Shown: one piece after another, positions 48,284 through 57,808 of the stretch
Layout of the letters: each line of letters opens with the position of its first letter
Numbering within the stretch: the first letter of the stretch is position 1
Source: Setophaga petechia
Lineage: Eukaryota; Chordata; Aves; Passeriformes; Parulidae
Length of the DNA: 64,000 nt
Reading direction: 5' to 3'
NCBI GenBank assembly: GCA_024362935.1
Contig: JANCRA010000003.1
Location: forward strand, 2,291,501-2,355,500
The notes under the pieces: model-generated
Told to the model about the DNA's origin: nothing
The model's input: only the letters and a program-made list of their open reading frames with translations
Database searches by the model: none
Translations under genes and position numbers: made by a program

Positions 48284-51200
48284 CACTGTGTTGGTCACAG
48301 CTTTCACTGGCTGAGCAGAGCAGCTGTAACTGGGCAGGAGTTACAAACCCTGTAAGTGCAGAAAAGCAGACACTGGCAATTGGACATACCAGCTGAAACT
48401 TCCCCATTTCACCAGTCCCAGTTCTCCTGTACTTATAGCCAGAGAAAACCTTAAGACAAAGGCACAGGGCAGCCCGAGCCTCCAGGCCAGCTGTCTCTTT
48501 TGACATGTATTTCACTAGGCAGTTGTAGTTCCTGAATTAAACACGTTCTTTGGCTATTACATCCTGACCCCCAGCACAGCTGGTGATGTTTTTCCGAAGG
48601 GGAAGAGGAAAACTGGGGTTCATCTATTTTGATCTCATGGAAATCAAGTATTTTTGCAGAGAAAGCCCATGTTTTCATCTCCTGGTCTGAGGAAGGCTAG
48701 CTGGGAGGGGCTGTTCCCATCATTATCCCCTTTTCCTTGCCACCACGATGATCTTGGGCTGGGACCCCTCTGTGGATGAGCTCAGGGAAGATGTGGCTGT
48801 TTTCTGCTGCTGTGCAGGGAGAGGGTCATTGACTCCATTCAGCTGAAGGCCTTCTGTAATCGATTTTCAGAACAGTCTGAGGTCGTTGCATGCTGTGCCC
48901 TACGGCACCACAAGGATTTGTACATTGTGTGCTCTGACCTGATTCTTTTTCCCCTCTCTCCCAGCATCCTGAGGTGGATATGCCTTGCTTTGTTGTCCCT
49001 AGCACGCGTCTGGAGGGGGTGGGGTGGCAGTGATTTGATTTGATTTTTTAATTAATGCCCAGAAATGTACATGCAGCATCAGCTTTTGACTTTCCACCGC
49101 CCAACCTTTGGTGTCATTGCCCTGAAGTGCAGCCCTGGTGGGGCCTTTTGCTCGATGTCTGGGCCTGCTCTGGAGCACATTCACAAAAAATATTTATGAA
49201 GCCACAAGCCATGGGTTTCTAAGATGTAAAAAAAATGTAAATTTTGAGTCATGCTCCTTTAGTTCATTGCAAGAGCCAGAGATACAGCTTTGCTTTGTGT
49301 AGATCCTTGGTCTCAGCCAATTAACTGAGCCTCCAGGAGAGCTTTCTTTGTCACTGCAGTCAGCTCAGAATATTTTAATTTGATACCTGGAGCAGTTAAA
49401 ATGTTTATTTGGATCTGCCCATACATGTGGCTGGTGCTGTACAGTCAGGCATAAACAGGAGATACCAACCCCAGCAGAAATTTAGAAACAAAAGAACTTC
49501 ACTCAGCATTAAGTATAGGGGAAAATTTGTGGTGAAAAACACCTTAGAACAGCAAAAGAATATGTTATTTCTCTAGATTAAATGTTAATTAGTTAGATTA
49601 ATATTTACAAATATTGCATACTTATGGCTAATATTTGATTAAAGTATGAAAGTAGGATAAATACTTCCTTTAATAAAGTTTGGCAAACAAGCTCAGCCCT
49701 GTATAAATGTGAAATACAGTCTGTGTTTAAATGAAGTCACTGCTGTCAAAAACAGACATAAAAAGTCTCAAGACATTACCCAAGCAAATCCATGCCTATG
49801 TTCCAGTCTCATTTAGGAGCACAATCTCTAATTGCAGAAGTGCTTTGGAAAACTGTATTAGGAATTTTCTCCACTGGCAAATCAGCGATTTTCTTTGCAG
49901 AAGCAAACAATGGAGAAGTGACCTAAATACACACAATTATGCAGGAGATTTTGCTTTGGGGCACAAAATGGAATTGTATGAAAGTTAATTTGAATTTCAG
50001 ACTGAGTCCCAACTGTTGCAGAAGGGAGAGTCAAAGGAAACTGTATTTGAGGGGTTTTTCCAGCCAGCCCTGAACTTCCCTGCAGTAATCTCCTGTTTAT
50101 AAATGAGACTTGTAAATGCTTGTGCAACAGCCTCTCTCCCACTGCTGAAGTTTTCTCACCCCTTTCCCTCCTGTGCTGCAAATCATTGTCTGTGTGCTGT
50201 CAGGGAGGTGTCCTGGAAGAGGATGGCCTCCTTCTCCTGCTTAGTGGGGAATGCTGGACCTGGGATGCTGCCACAAGGTCTGGCTGCTGCTGAGCTGAGC
50301 AGTAGGAAAAGCAGCTAATGTGAAGAAAAGGTCCAGACAGCTCAGCAGTAGAAAACTGGAGAGAAATCTGAGGGTCAAAATGCTGTTCTTGCCTTCAGTT
50401 TCTCTTTGCACACAGGGTATGATTTCCAGAACAAAAAAGAGAGAAAAAGTGTAATGAAAACCAAAACAGTCCCATGCAATCAATGGGAAGAGGCCAGAAC
50501 TGTCTGTTCATCTCAGCTGACTATAAAGCAGAATGATGAAAAAGTAGCAGAGGAAATGAAACAGAAAATCAAAATAGAAAAAACTAATAGAAAGATAAAA
50601 GAAAAACAGATAGAATTAATAAAAAGTTAATAGAAAATAAAATGTAATAAATAGAAAATTAATAGACAATCCAAAGCTGGTGGTCTCCTATATTCATACA
50701 GGCTAAACCCATAGTCTCTGATAAAAAACCCTTGCATTTTCAGTGTGCTCAGAAAATCTGGGTGTGGCAATCTGGTAAACCCACATCGCTGGTATGCAGT
50801 GCTTCTTTCTGAGCAAATTCCTTTTTGCAGAGATGTCAAAGCCTTTCCATGGGAATAATGTCTCCAATTCTGCTCCTGGGCCAGAAAAATCCTCTTCTGG
50901 GAGAGCCAGGCAGAGTGAGGCAGTGGGGAGGGACAAGCAGACAGCCTGTTGTCATGTCTGGGACCCAGGTGAACCTGAAAACCCCAGGAATGCTGCAGTG
51001 CAGCCTCTTTCCCTCTTTCTGTGCTCCTCCTTCTGTTCAGCAGCTGAGGAAAACCTCTAAGGGTCATTGTGGGGTGAGCTGGGCAAACCCTGGAGAAACA
51101 GGAAAAAACCTGGTGAGGGATTCACATGGAATAAGATCCTCATCCCACTGGTGAGCCCGTTTCCTACAGTGCTTGGCATCAAATCCAACTTGGAGACAAG

Positions 51201-52030
51201 TTTTATTACTTTTTTTTATGCTGTTAATTTCCAATTCAGAATAACTTGTTCATGGGAGAAGTATTTACTGCATCAAATGGCAAGGCTGAGACTGCTGTTT
51301 CAAAGGAACGTCCCTCCAGAGACTGATTTCCCAGTGGCTCCTGGTTTTGAGTCACACCAGTCTCAGTGAGTGCACAGATGGTCCTGGGAGCTCTGCAGGT
51401 AGCTGCAGGTTTGTAGGGAGGAGGTGGAGGTGGAGGAAGGAGGAGCAGATCTTCAGACGGGGATGATTCCCATATTGGGGTCTCCACCTTGATGCTGTGC
51501 ATGTGCTCATGCCTTAATTTCTTTAGGAATAATTACACTTGGCTCCACTTTATCCTACATACAGATGGAGAATATAAAAAAGAATGGTGATGTAATGTCT
51601 CTGTTAAAAATATCTGCCCACTTCCTCCTCCAGCCCATGGGTCAGAGGGAGCCATGGAAAAAAGGACATTCCTCCTGCCTCTGGCTGATTTCAGCCTTGA
51701 TAGGGCTCAGACCAATCTTGCTTCAATTAATTTATTTTCTTTTATAACACATGTCTCAGAGCACTTCAAAAGCTGGATTCCCTAATCTCTGGGAGATCAG
51801 CATGAGTCAGGAGCATCTGCAGGAAGAGCAGGAAGGTGCCTGAGCTGAGTTTTCCCGAGCCAGCAGCGGGCACGCTCCTGGCAGGGGGAGCAGATCTCTG
51901 GCAGGGGGAACTCAGGGGTTTAGGGGGAGGCTGTGCTCAGCTCAGCACAGCCCAGAGCTGCTCTCCCCATCTGCTGTGAGCTGCTGCCTTGGGGACATTC
52001 AGAGAAAGCAACTTCAGCACTGCTGCCCTC
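48284..52030. other. Downstream intergenic DNA
   Basis: I recognise no gene here. Positions 50500-50660 are A-rich (repeated AATAGAAAA and TTAATAGA units), and a polypurine GGAGGTGGAGG stretch lies near 51420. Some of 50600-51170 could be an unknown mobile element, but I cannot name it. Open frames of 70-146 codons lack domains and splice context. Confidence 0.45.
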
Positions 52031-52031
52031 C

Positions 52032-52305
52032 CCTGGATCACAGAACCAAGGAATTATCAGATGCTTTGGCTTCGAAGAGACCTTAAAGATGATCTCGTTC
52101 TGACCCTCCTGCCATGGGCAGGGACAGCTTCCACTATCCCAGGCTGCTCCAAGCCCCATCCAACCCAGCCTTGAACATTCCCAGGGATGGGGCAGCCACA
52201 GCTTCTCTGGGCACCCTGAACCTCACAGGGAAGAATTCCTTCCTAATATCCCATGTAAACCTACTGGCTTTCAGCTTAAGGCCTTTGGGATTTTTGTTGG
52301 GATTT
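52032..52305 (-). mobile_element. CR1 LINE fragment, minus strand
   Basis: Plus-strand reading shows GAGACCTTAAAGATGATCTC, CTGCCATGGGCAGGGACAGC, GATGGGGCAGCCACAGCTTC and CAGGGAAGAATTCCTTCCTA, the CR1 3' region reversed. Confidence 0.9.
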
Positions 52306-52387
52306 TTCCAACAGGAAAGACAGGACACACCTCTGATTCAGGTAGGTGCAAAGAGATTGTAAGACTCTTGCAAGAAATCTCACATGC

Positions 52388-52512
52388 AGTGGAAGGGCCA
52401 GGCTGGGTGGAGCCCTGGGCAGCCTGGTCTAGTGGAAGATGTCCCTGCCTGTGGTAGGGGTTGGAGATGATCCTTAAGGTCCTGTCAGCATAAAGCACTC
52501 ATGATCCTGTGT
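52388..52512 (+). mobile_element. CR1 LINE 3' fragment, plus strand
   Basis: CTGGGCAGCCTGGTCTAGTG, then GAAGATGTCCCTGCCTGTGG and GATCCTTAAGGTCCTG up to CATGATCCTGTG match the CR1 3' end in the orientation opposite to the copy 80 bases to the left. Confidence 0.85.
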
Positions 52513-52541
52513 GTGCCACAAAGCCAGGGCTAACAGGGGAG

Positions 52542-53263
52542 TGTTGTATTTGGGCTCCCCCCAGACAAAGGGAGGAATGATGAATCTCACTCCATGTTCT
52601 CAGAAGGCTCATTTATTCCTTTATGATACTATATTATATTAAAAGATACTAAACTATACTATACTGAAGAATACAGAATGGATACTTACAGAAAGCTAAA
52701 AAGATAATAATGAAAACTCGTGACTCTTTCCAGAGTGGGCAAATTTGGGAGAAAACCTCCAAAGGGGTCCCCTCCAGAAAGCAAACCCACACAGTCCCTC
52801 CCCTCAATCGGTTTGTGAAGGATTCCTTGGAGAGAAGTGGAAAGATCCTGTTTATTTAACAGACACAGCACTCCCAGCACACAAAATGAACAATACTGGG
52901 TGACACCACTCTGTCACTGCTCTGAAAAAGATGACAAATTCAGAAAGTCTCTCTGAGGGTGGTGGCTCTGTTCTCAGTCCCTCCGGCGCTGGGGCAGCTG
53001 CTGCCCAGAGTAGGCCCCGCTGGGCCCAAGGTGCAAACTCTCGGTGTTTGCCAGGGCCCAGCTCAGAGCAGGTTCAAGTTGGTCCAAAAAAAGAAAGGAG
53101 AAACAATCCAGGAAGAAATTTGGTCTGCTTAGCTAAACTAGCTAATGAGCAGAAGCAAAAAGCAAGAGCAAAGCAGGAGCAAGAGAGAGAGCAAAGCAAA
53201 AAGCAAAGCAAAAAGCAAAAGCAGCATCATGTACTGCCCTGTCTGTGTGTCCCACCAGCCATA
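52542..53263 (-). mobile_element. Solo LTR, ERVK-like, minus strand (copy 3, 722 bp)
   Basis: It begins TGTTGTATTTGGG on the plus strand and shares the CTCACTCCATG..CAGAAGGCTCATTTATT block with copies 1 and 2 (the R/poly(A) region on the minus strand). The flanks GGGGAG at 52536-52541 and GGGGAG at 53264-53269 form a perfect 6-bp duplication. With these ends the right terminus is CATA rather than the expected CACA, one transition. It is longer than the other two and contains an A-rich minisatellite at 53145-53225. The right boundary is less sure than the left. Confidence 0.65.
53145..53225. repeat. AGCAAA/AGCAAAA minisatellite inside the LTR
   Basis: About a dozen imperfect units of AGCAAA, AGCAAGAG and AGCAAAA occur in a row. 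The plus-strand reading gives a Lys/Gln-rich low-complexity peptide with no meaning as a protein. Confidence 0.75.
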
Positions 53264-53269
53264 GGGGAG

Positions 53270-54259
53270 CTGCTGATAACAAAACCAAAACAAAACTTTC
53301 ACTCTTCAGAGCCAGTCTTGAAGGCACAGAACATAATATCCAGCATAAACAGAACACACAAATGGGGATACAAGCATCATAACGTCACCCTGCCAGCCAT
53401 GCTCGGGCTTTTCCCTGCCCTGAGCCTTGTCCCTCCCCAGAGATCCCTCAGGCAGCTCTGCAGGGTCACCTGGCAGGAGGTGTGGAGCTCTAATTCCCTT
53501 TGTTCCCCCGGGAAATTCCATTTCCCTCCCCTTTGTGCCGAGCCCCAGGTCAATGCAGCGCTACAGCCAGGCGGGACAAAGCCCTGGGGGAGGCTGGGGA
53601 ATTGCAATCCCTGCCTGTGAATGCAGCAGGGATGGGCTGGAGGATGCACCTGGAGCCCGTAATTACGGCTTGAAATGCGGGGAAAGGGCTGAAGGCAAGC
53701 CAGAGGCCAGGTGGTTGTTGGGGATGGCAAAGGAAGGACTTTTCCTGCTGGAAGAACAAATGGACCGCTCAGGAGTCTGCTGGTGATGGAATAATTCACC
53801 TTTTCTCTTTTCCTCCTCCTCCTTTCCTTGACTTTTGGGGGGTTTTGTTCATCCTCTACTACCTCCCCCTTTTTGTTTTCATTCCCAGAGCAGCAACTGG
53901 AGGTGGGAAACCCTACAGTGGCTTATTCCAGCTGAGATTGAGTTTCAAATAACTTGTGCCTTAGTTTTCACCAGGACCCCTTTGATCTGCAAACTGGCTG
54001 AATGACTGAAGCAGGAATTTGCTTCACCAGCCACCCAAGCTGGATTTCTTGGACCTGCAGCAGCTGTGTGGCACTAAATTAATGCTGTAAGTGATGGTGG
54101 TGATTCTCTGCTTGCCAGGGATGTGCAGTGCTGCTGAGCTCACCATGGCCAAAGCTGTCTTTTGGCAATTCTTTGTACTTTCTGCCACTGCAGGCATCAA
54201 ACAAGCTCATGTGGGTGAAATATAAAGTAGAGAAACATCTTTAACTGGGAGAGTAACAC
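53270..54259. other. Downstream unique DNA
   Basis: I see no gene. The part 53560-53700 is GC-richer and contains the palindromic homeodomain-type core TAATTA in CCCGTAATTACGG. The long open frame at 52931-53620 is low-complexity LTR sequence plus this segment and is not called as a gene. Confidence 0.45.
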
Positions 54260-54340
54260 TGTGCTCCTCCTTTTGAGAAAGGAAAGGAGGGATTTTCCTT
54301 TTGTGCTCTTCCTTTTGAGAAAGGAAAGGAGGGTGGGATT
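54260..54340. repeat. Tandem duplication, two units of about 42 bp
   Basis: Two copies of TGTGCTCYTCCTTTTGAGAA followed by AGGAAAGGAGGG lie side by side, differing at a few positions. They end at GATTTTCCTTT and GTGGGATTT. Confidence 0.8.
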
Positions 54341-54431
54341 TCTAAGGGTCTCTGCATAAACACTGGGGCTTGGAAATGTGTGTGCAAACAAATGTTCATC
54401 CAAGTTTAGTCTCTCATCCCCATACAGGTGG

Positions 54432-55050
54432 GAAAAATCAGGGAATCAGGGAATGGTTTGGGCTGGAAGGAACCCTAAAAATGCACTGGCACAGGTTGCC
54501 AGGGAAGCTGTGGCTGCCCCATCTCTGGGAGAGTCCCAGGCCAGGTTGGGTTGGGTTGGGTTGGGTTGGAAGGGACCCTAAAAACCATCCTGTCCCACCC
54601 CTGCCATGGCAGGGACACCTTCCACCATCCCAGGTTGCTCCAAGCCCCAATGTCCAACATGGCCTTGGACACTCCCAGGGATGGGGCAGCCACAGCTTCT
54701 GTGGGCACCCTGTGCCAGGGCCTCACCACCCTCACAGGGAAGATTTTTCTTCCCAACATCCCATTTAACATTGTCTTCTGTCAGTTTGAAGCCATTCCCT
54801 GTTGTCCTACCCTCCATGCCTTTGTAAGCATTCCCTCTCCAGCTCTCCTGGAGCCAGTTTAGGCACTGGAAGGGGCTCTAAGGTCTCTCTGGAATCTTTT
54901 CTTTTCCAGGCTGACCAGCCCCAGCTCTCTCAGCCTGTCTCCAGCCTTGGGTCCCTTTTGTGGCCTCCCTGGACAATGATGTCCCCCTGCTCACTGTTCT
55001 CTAGTCCTGGCACTTGTGCTGCAGTGAGTGACCCCTTTTCTCCCCAAATG
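54432..55050 (-). mobile_element. Composite CR1 LINE, mainly minus strand
   Basis: A short minus-strand CR1 3' tip (54445-54482) is followed by a plus-strand piece (54490-54545, CAGGGAAGCTGTGGCTGCCC, then CCAGGCCAGGTTGG) and then a long minus-strand CR1 (54565-55050: CCATGGCAGGGACACCTTCC, GATGGGGCAGCCACAGCTTC, CCAGCTCTCTCAGCCTGTCT). The joints suggest nested insertion or template switching. A TTGGG pentamer run sits at the joint. Confidence 0.85.
54544..54569 (+). repeat. TTGGG pentamer repeat, G-quadruplex capable
   Basis: Five TTGGG units in a row give four or more GGG tracts separated by TT. The unit derives from the CR1 end motif GGTTGGAAGGGACC and has expanded. Confidence 0.85.
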
Positions 55051-55896
55051 TTGTTTCCAATCATGCCAATTCAATAATGTATAGATTAAAAGAGAAGAAT
55101 CCTTGGGCAACAATCCTGTATCTCCAGAAGAGACCATGAAGAGCTGTTTGCTTCCATGCTGCTTCCAGCCACAGTGATCCAGGGAAAGGCACCCTGAGGC
55201 CAAACACATAAAGCCTGGGTTGGTTTCCCAGTGCTGGAATAGTGGAAGGGCTGGCAAAAAGTCTCCCTGCATGGATCTCAGGGGAATCTGCTGGGTGCTG
55301 CTGGCTTTTCAAGGTGGATTTTTTGACCCTGAAATTAACATGATGGAACAGGCATTGTGGAGATAAGACTGATGGTGGGAGGTAACCCAACCCTTTAGGA
55401 GGGATTATTTATAACTCCTTAAACCAGAGAAAGGTTAACTCTGAAACAAACCCCTTAATTTTTATCTTGTCTTCTTTTCTTCATGTGCCTCGTTTTCTAA
55501 ATTTTATTATAAACCACCAGAATAACAATAGTCAGTGAACATTTTACCACTATGTTTGGTTTTTTGTTTGTTTTATCTACCTCTTTATCTATTATAGCTC
55601 TTCCCTCCCCCTTCCCCTCTCCCCCAGTAATCACCATAACTCGAGGGGAAAGAGTCAGGATTCTGGCAAAACCTGTTTCTGACTGAACAAGTGAAATCCT
55701 GCCCCCACTGACACCGGGGGCACATTCAATTTGCCCTTGTTGAGGCCAGAGTTTCAACTCTTATTTTTGTTGATCATTTTGGAGAGGCCATCAGGGAAGA
55801 AAAGAGGAAAAGAAGAATTTGATTAACAGGGACCTCTTGCCCCAGAGCAGGTGTAAGAGCACACACGGGCTGAGGGCTGGAGTTAAGCATGGGAGA
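55051..55896. other. Intergenic DNA, possibly including old mobile-element sequence
   Basis: No gene is supported. The segment 55490-55800 has a pyrimidine-rich CCCTCCCCCTTCCCC stretch and lies directly before the ERVL LTR. It could be an older insertion, but I cannot identify a family. Confidence 0.4.
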
Positions 55897-56499
55897 TGTG
55901 AAAAATGTGTATTTTATGACTGGCTTTTCACAAATACTAAAATTGATATTAGCTGTATTGTGTTAGAAAGTGATGCTGTATTAATTTTCTTAAATAGTGT
56001 GTTAAATACAGTTTTAGGTTATAATACAAGGTTAAAATAGAAACTGTGCTATGTAAGATACTTTTTTAAAAGAACCAAGATAGCAGCCACAGGACACCTA
56101 AATCCTTCAGAGAAAGAGAATTTATTGCTCCATTATCAGAAGAAACAAACTTCTTCCTGCCTTGCTCAGCCCTGAAGATGCTGTTAGGAATCAGAGGAAG
56201 AAGTTGACACTGCCCAGACAGAATCCTATGTTTGAATGGAATTTATGCATCATGGATGAGGTGTATGAATTTGCAATAGGCTGTTGTTTTTAAGGGTTAA
56301 TCCTCTGCTAATGCATGTCCTTTTTCGGGCTTATTTTGCCCAGAAAAGGTACCCGGACTGTCTGTAACTCTTTGTTTCTATTGTCTCATATTGTCCTAAT
56401 CCAAATTATTATTACTCCAATTATACTGCTATTTTTATAACCACTTTATTACTCTTAAACTTTTAAAATTTTAAAAACAAGTGATTGGCGTTTTTCACA
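55897..56499 (+). mobile_element. Solo LTR, ERVL-like, plus strand, with exact target duplication
   Basis: The 603-bp element starts TGTGAAAAATGTGTATTTTA and ends GTGATTGGCGTTTTTCACA, with terminal inverted TGTGAAAAA/TTTTTCACA. It is flanked by GGAGA at 55892-55896 and 56500-56504, a 5-bp duplication as expected for ERVL-type integration. The internal sequence matches an LTR type I know as abundant in songbirds. No provirus body remains. Confidence 0.9.
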
Positions 56500-56689
56500 G
56501 GAGAGCAGCTGAACACGAGCCACCCGTGGATGCTTTTTTTCATCCACCTCCACAATGCTTATTTTTTAAAAAAAGAGCTGTTTCAAAGGCAAAATAAACC
56601 CCCTTTAGATGCACTTCATTGCTTTCCAGGTTTTAAAAAGTCTGGGGGAGCAGAGGGGCTGGGGAACCCTGGCCATTTCCCCGCTCTGA

Positions 56690-56990
56690 TGTTATTTAGC
56701 TCTTGTCATGCTCTGTTTCTTCTCGTGGCCATTTCGAGCCGCTAATGCGGCCCCACAGCCCGGGCAGGGCTCTCCCCGGGGCTGGGGATCTCATGTCAGG
56801 AGGGTACGATCCAATTCACGTTCAGATGGATACATTAAATCCTTTTACTCCCTGCCTTGTCAGGAGAAGCCGATCTCTGTGCCCACAAACAGCAGTTTTG
56901 TGTGCTCGCTGATACAGAATGGATTGTCACTAAACCTTTCAGGCATTGTTGTCAAGGTCAATAATACTGATCTGCTTTAGCACAACAGGG
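56690..56990. promoter_or_regulatory. Candidate conserved non-coding element
   Basis: The segment is unique and CpG-containing (TTTCGAGCCGCTAATGCGGC, GGTACGATCCAATTCACG, AAGCCGATCTCTG) within AT-rich DNA, with no repeat family and no splice-supported ORF. In mammals the DNA after PPM1A leads to the SIX6/SIX1 cluster, which has remote enhancers. Conservation is only suspected from composition. Confidence 0.3.
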
Positions 56991-57242
56991 GGGTGGGAAG
57001 GGGAATTCTGTCAAGATATGACCTTTAAAAGACCTCGTCTTTGGAGAATCAAAATTAAAAAAAAAAATATTGTGGGAAGGATGTTATTTTGGTACCTTTG
57101 GGCTTCTCTGAGCTGGGAGTAATTATCCATGCTAGCAAGAGAACAGCTTGAGAAATTGCAATGAGGCAATCAGGGCACTAATGTGGTGGGTTCACCTAAG
57201 GATGTTTAAACTTCATTTTTCCAGTGGTCATTTTTAGCAACA

Positions 57243-57480
57243 TTCATAGAATCATGCAGTAATTAAGGTTGGAAAAGACCTCTAAAATTATTGAGTCCAA
57301 CCACAGCACCACCACGTTCACCACAAAACCATGTCCCCAAGTGCCACATCCACACATTTTTGAGCCCTTTAAGGCATGGTGATTCTACCACAGTCCTGAG
57401 AAGCCTGTTCTAATGCCCAATTTCATTTTCAGTCCTGATTTTTTTTCCCTAATATGTATCTTAAACCTCTACTGGTGCAA
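57243..57480 (-). mobile_element. CR1 LINE fragment, minus strand
   Basis: ATAGAATCATGCAGTAATTA, then GGTTGGAAAAGACCTCTAAA, CCCCAAGTGCCACATCCACA and CTAATATGTATCTTAAACCT are the reverse complement of the CR1 3' region. Confidence 0.9.
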
Positions 57481-57747
57481 GTTGAGGCTCCTTCCATCCC
57501 TGCTGCCCCTGGTTACCTTTCCCTCAGTAGGATACAGAGGTGGCACCCCCAGCTGCCCTCACCCTTCCCTCTGCCCCAGGTTACCCTGCCCTTCAGTTCT
57601 GCAGGCTTTAAACCAACCTGCTGCTCTGCACAGCCCCTGGGTCTCAAGTGGTGACATGAAGCATTTGTTGGGGTCACACACGTGTCTACAAGTTGGACAA
57701 AGTCTTCAGCCACAGAGGAAGCAAAGCAGAGGTGAGGCCAGCAGCTG

Positions 57748-57808
57748 GACTTTGGTGATCCTTGTGGGTCCCTTCCAATTCAGGATACTCTGATTCTGTG
57801 ACTCTATG
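57748..57808 (+). mobile_element. CR1 LINE 3' tip, plus strand
   Basis: GATCCTTGTGGGTCCCTTCC, then CTCTGATTCTGTGACTCTAT matches the last 60 bases of CR1 including its tail. Confidence 0.75.

Noticed and set aside
50406..50660. Lys-rich 74-codon frame (coiled-coil-like)
   Set aside because: It comes from A-rich simple sequence (AATAGAAAA units), not from a coiled-coil gene.
52931..53620. 229-codon open frame as a gene
   Set aside because: It runs through LTR sequence, the AGCAAA minisatellite and unrelated flank; the peptide is low-complexity, with no domain or splice signal.
54370..54862. Open frames of 98-132 codons on both strands over CR1
   Set aside because: They lie in the CR1 3' region, which is non-coding in the intact element; similar frames recur over every CR1 copy here.
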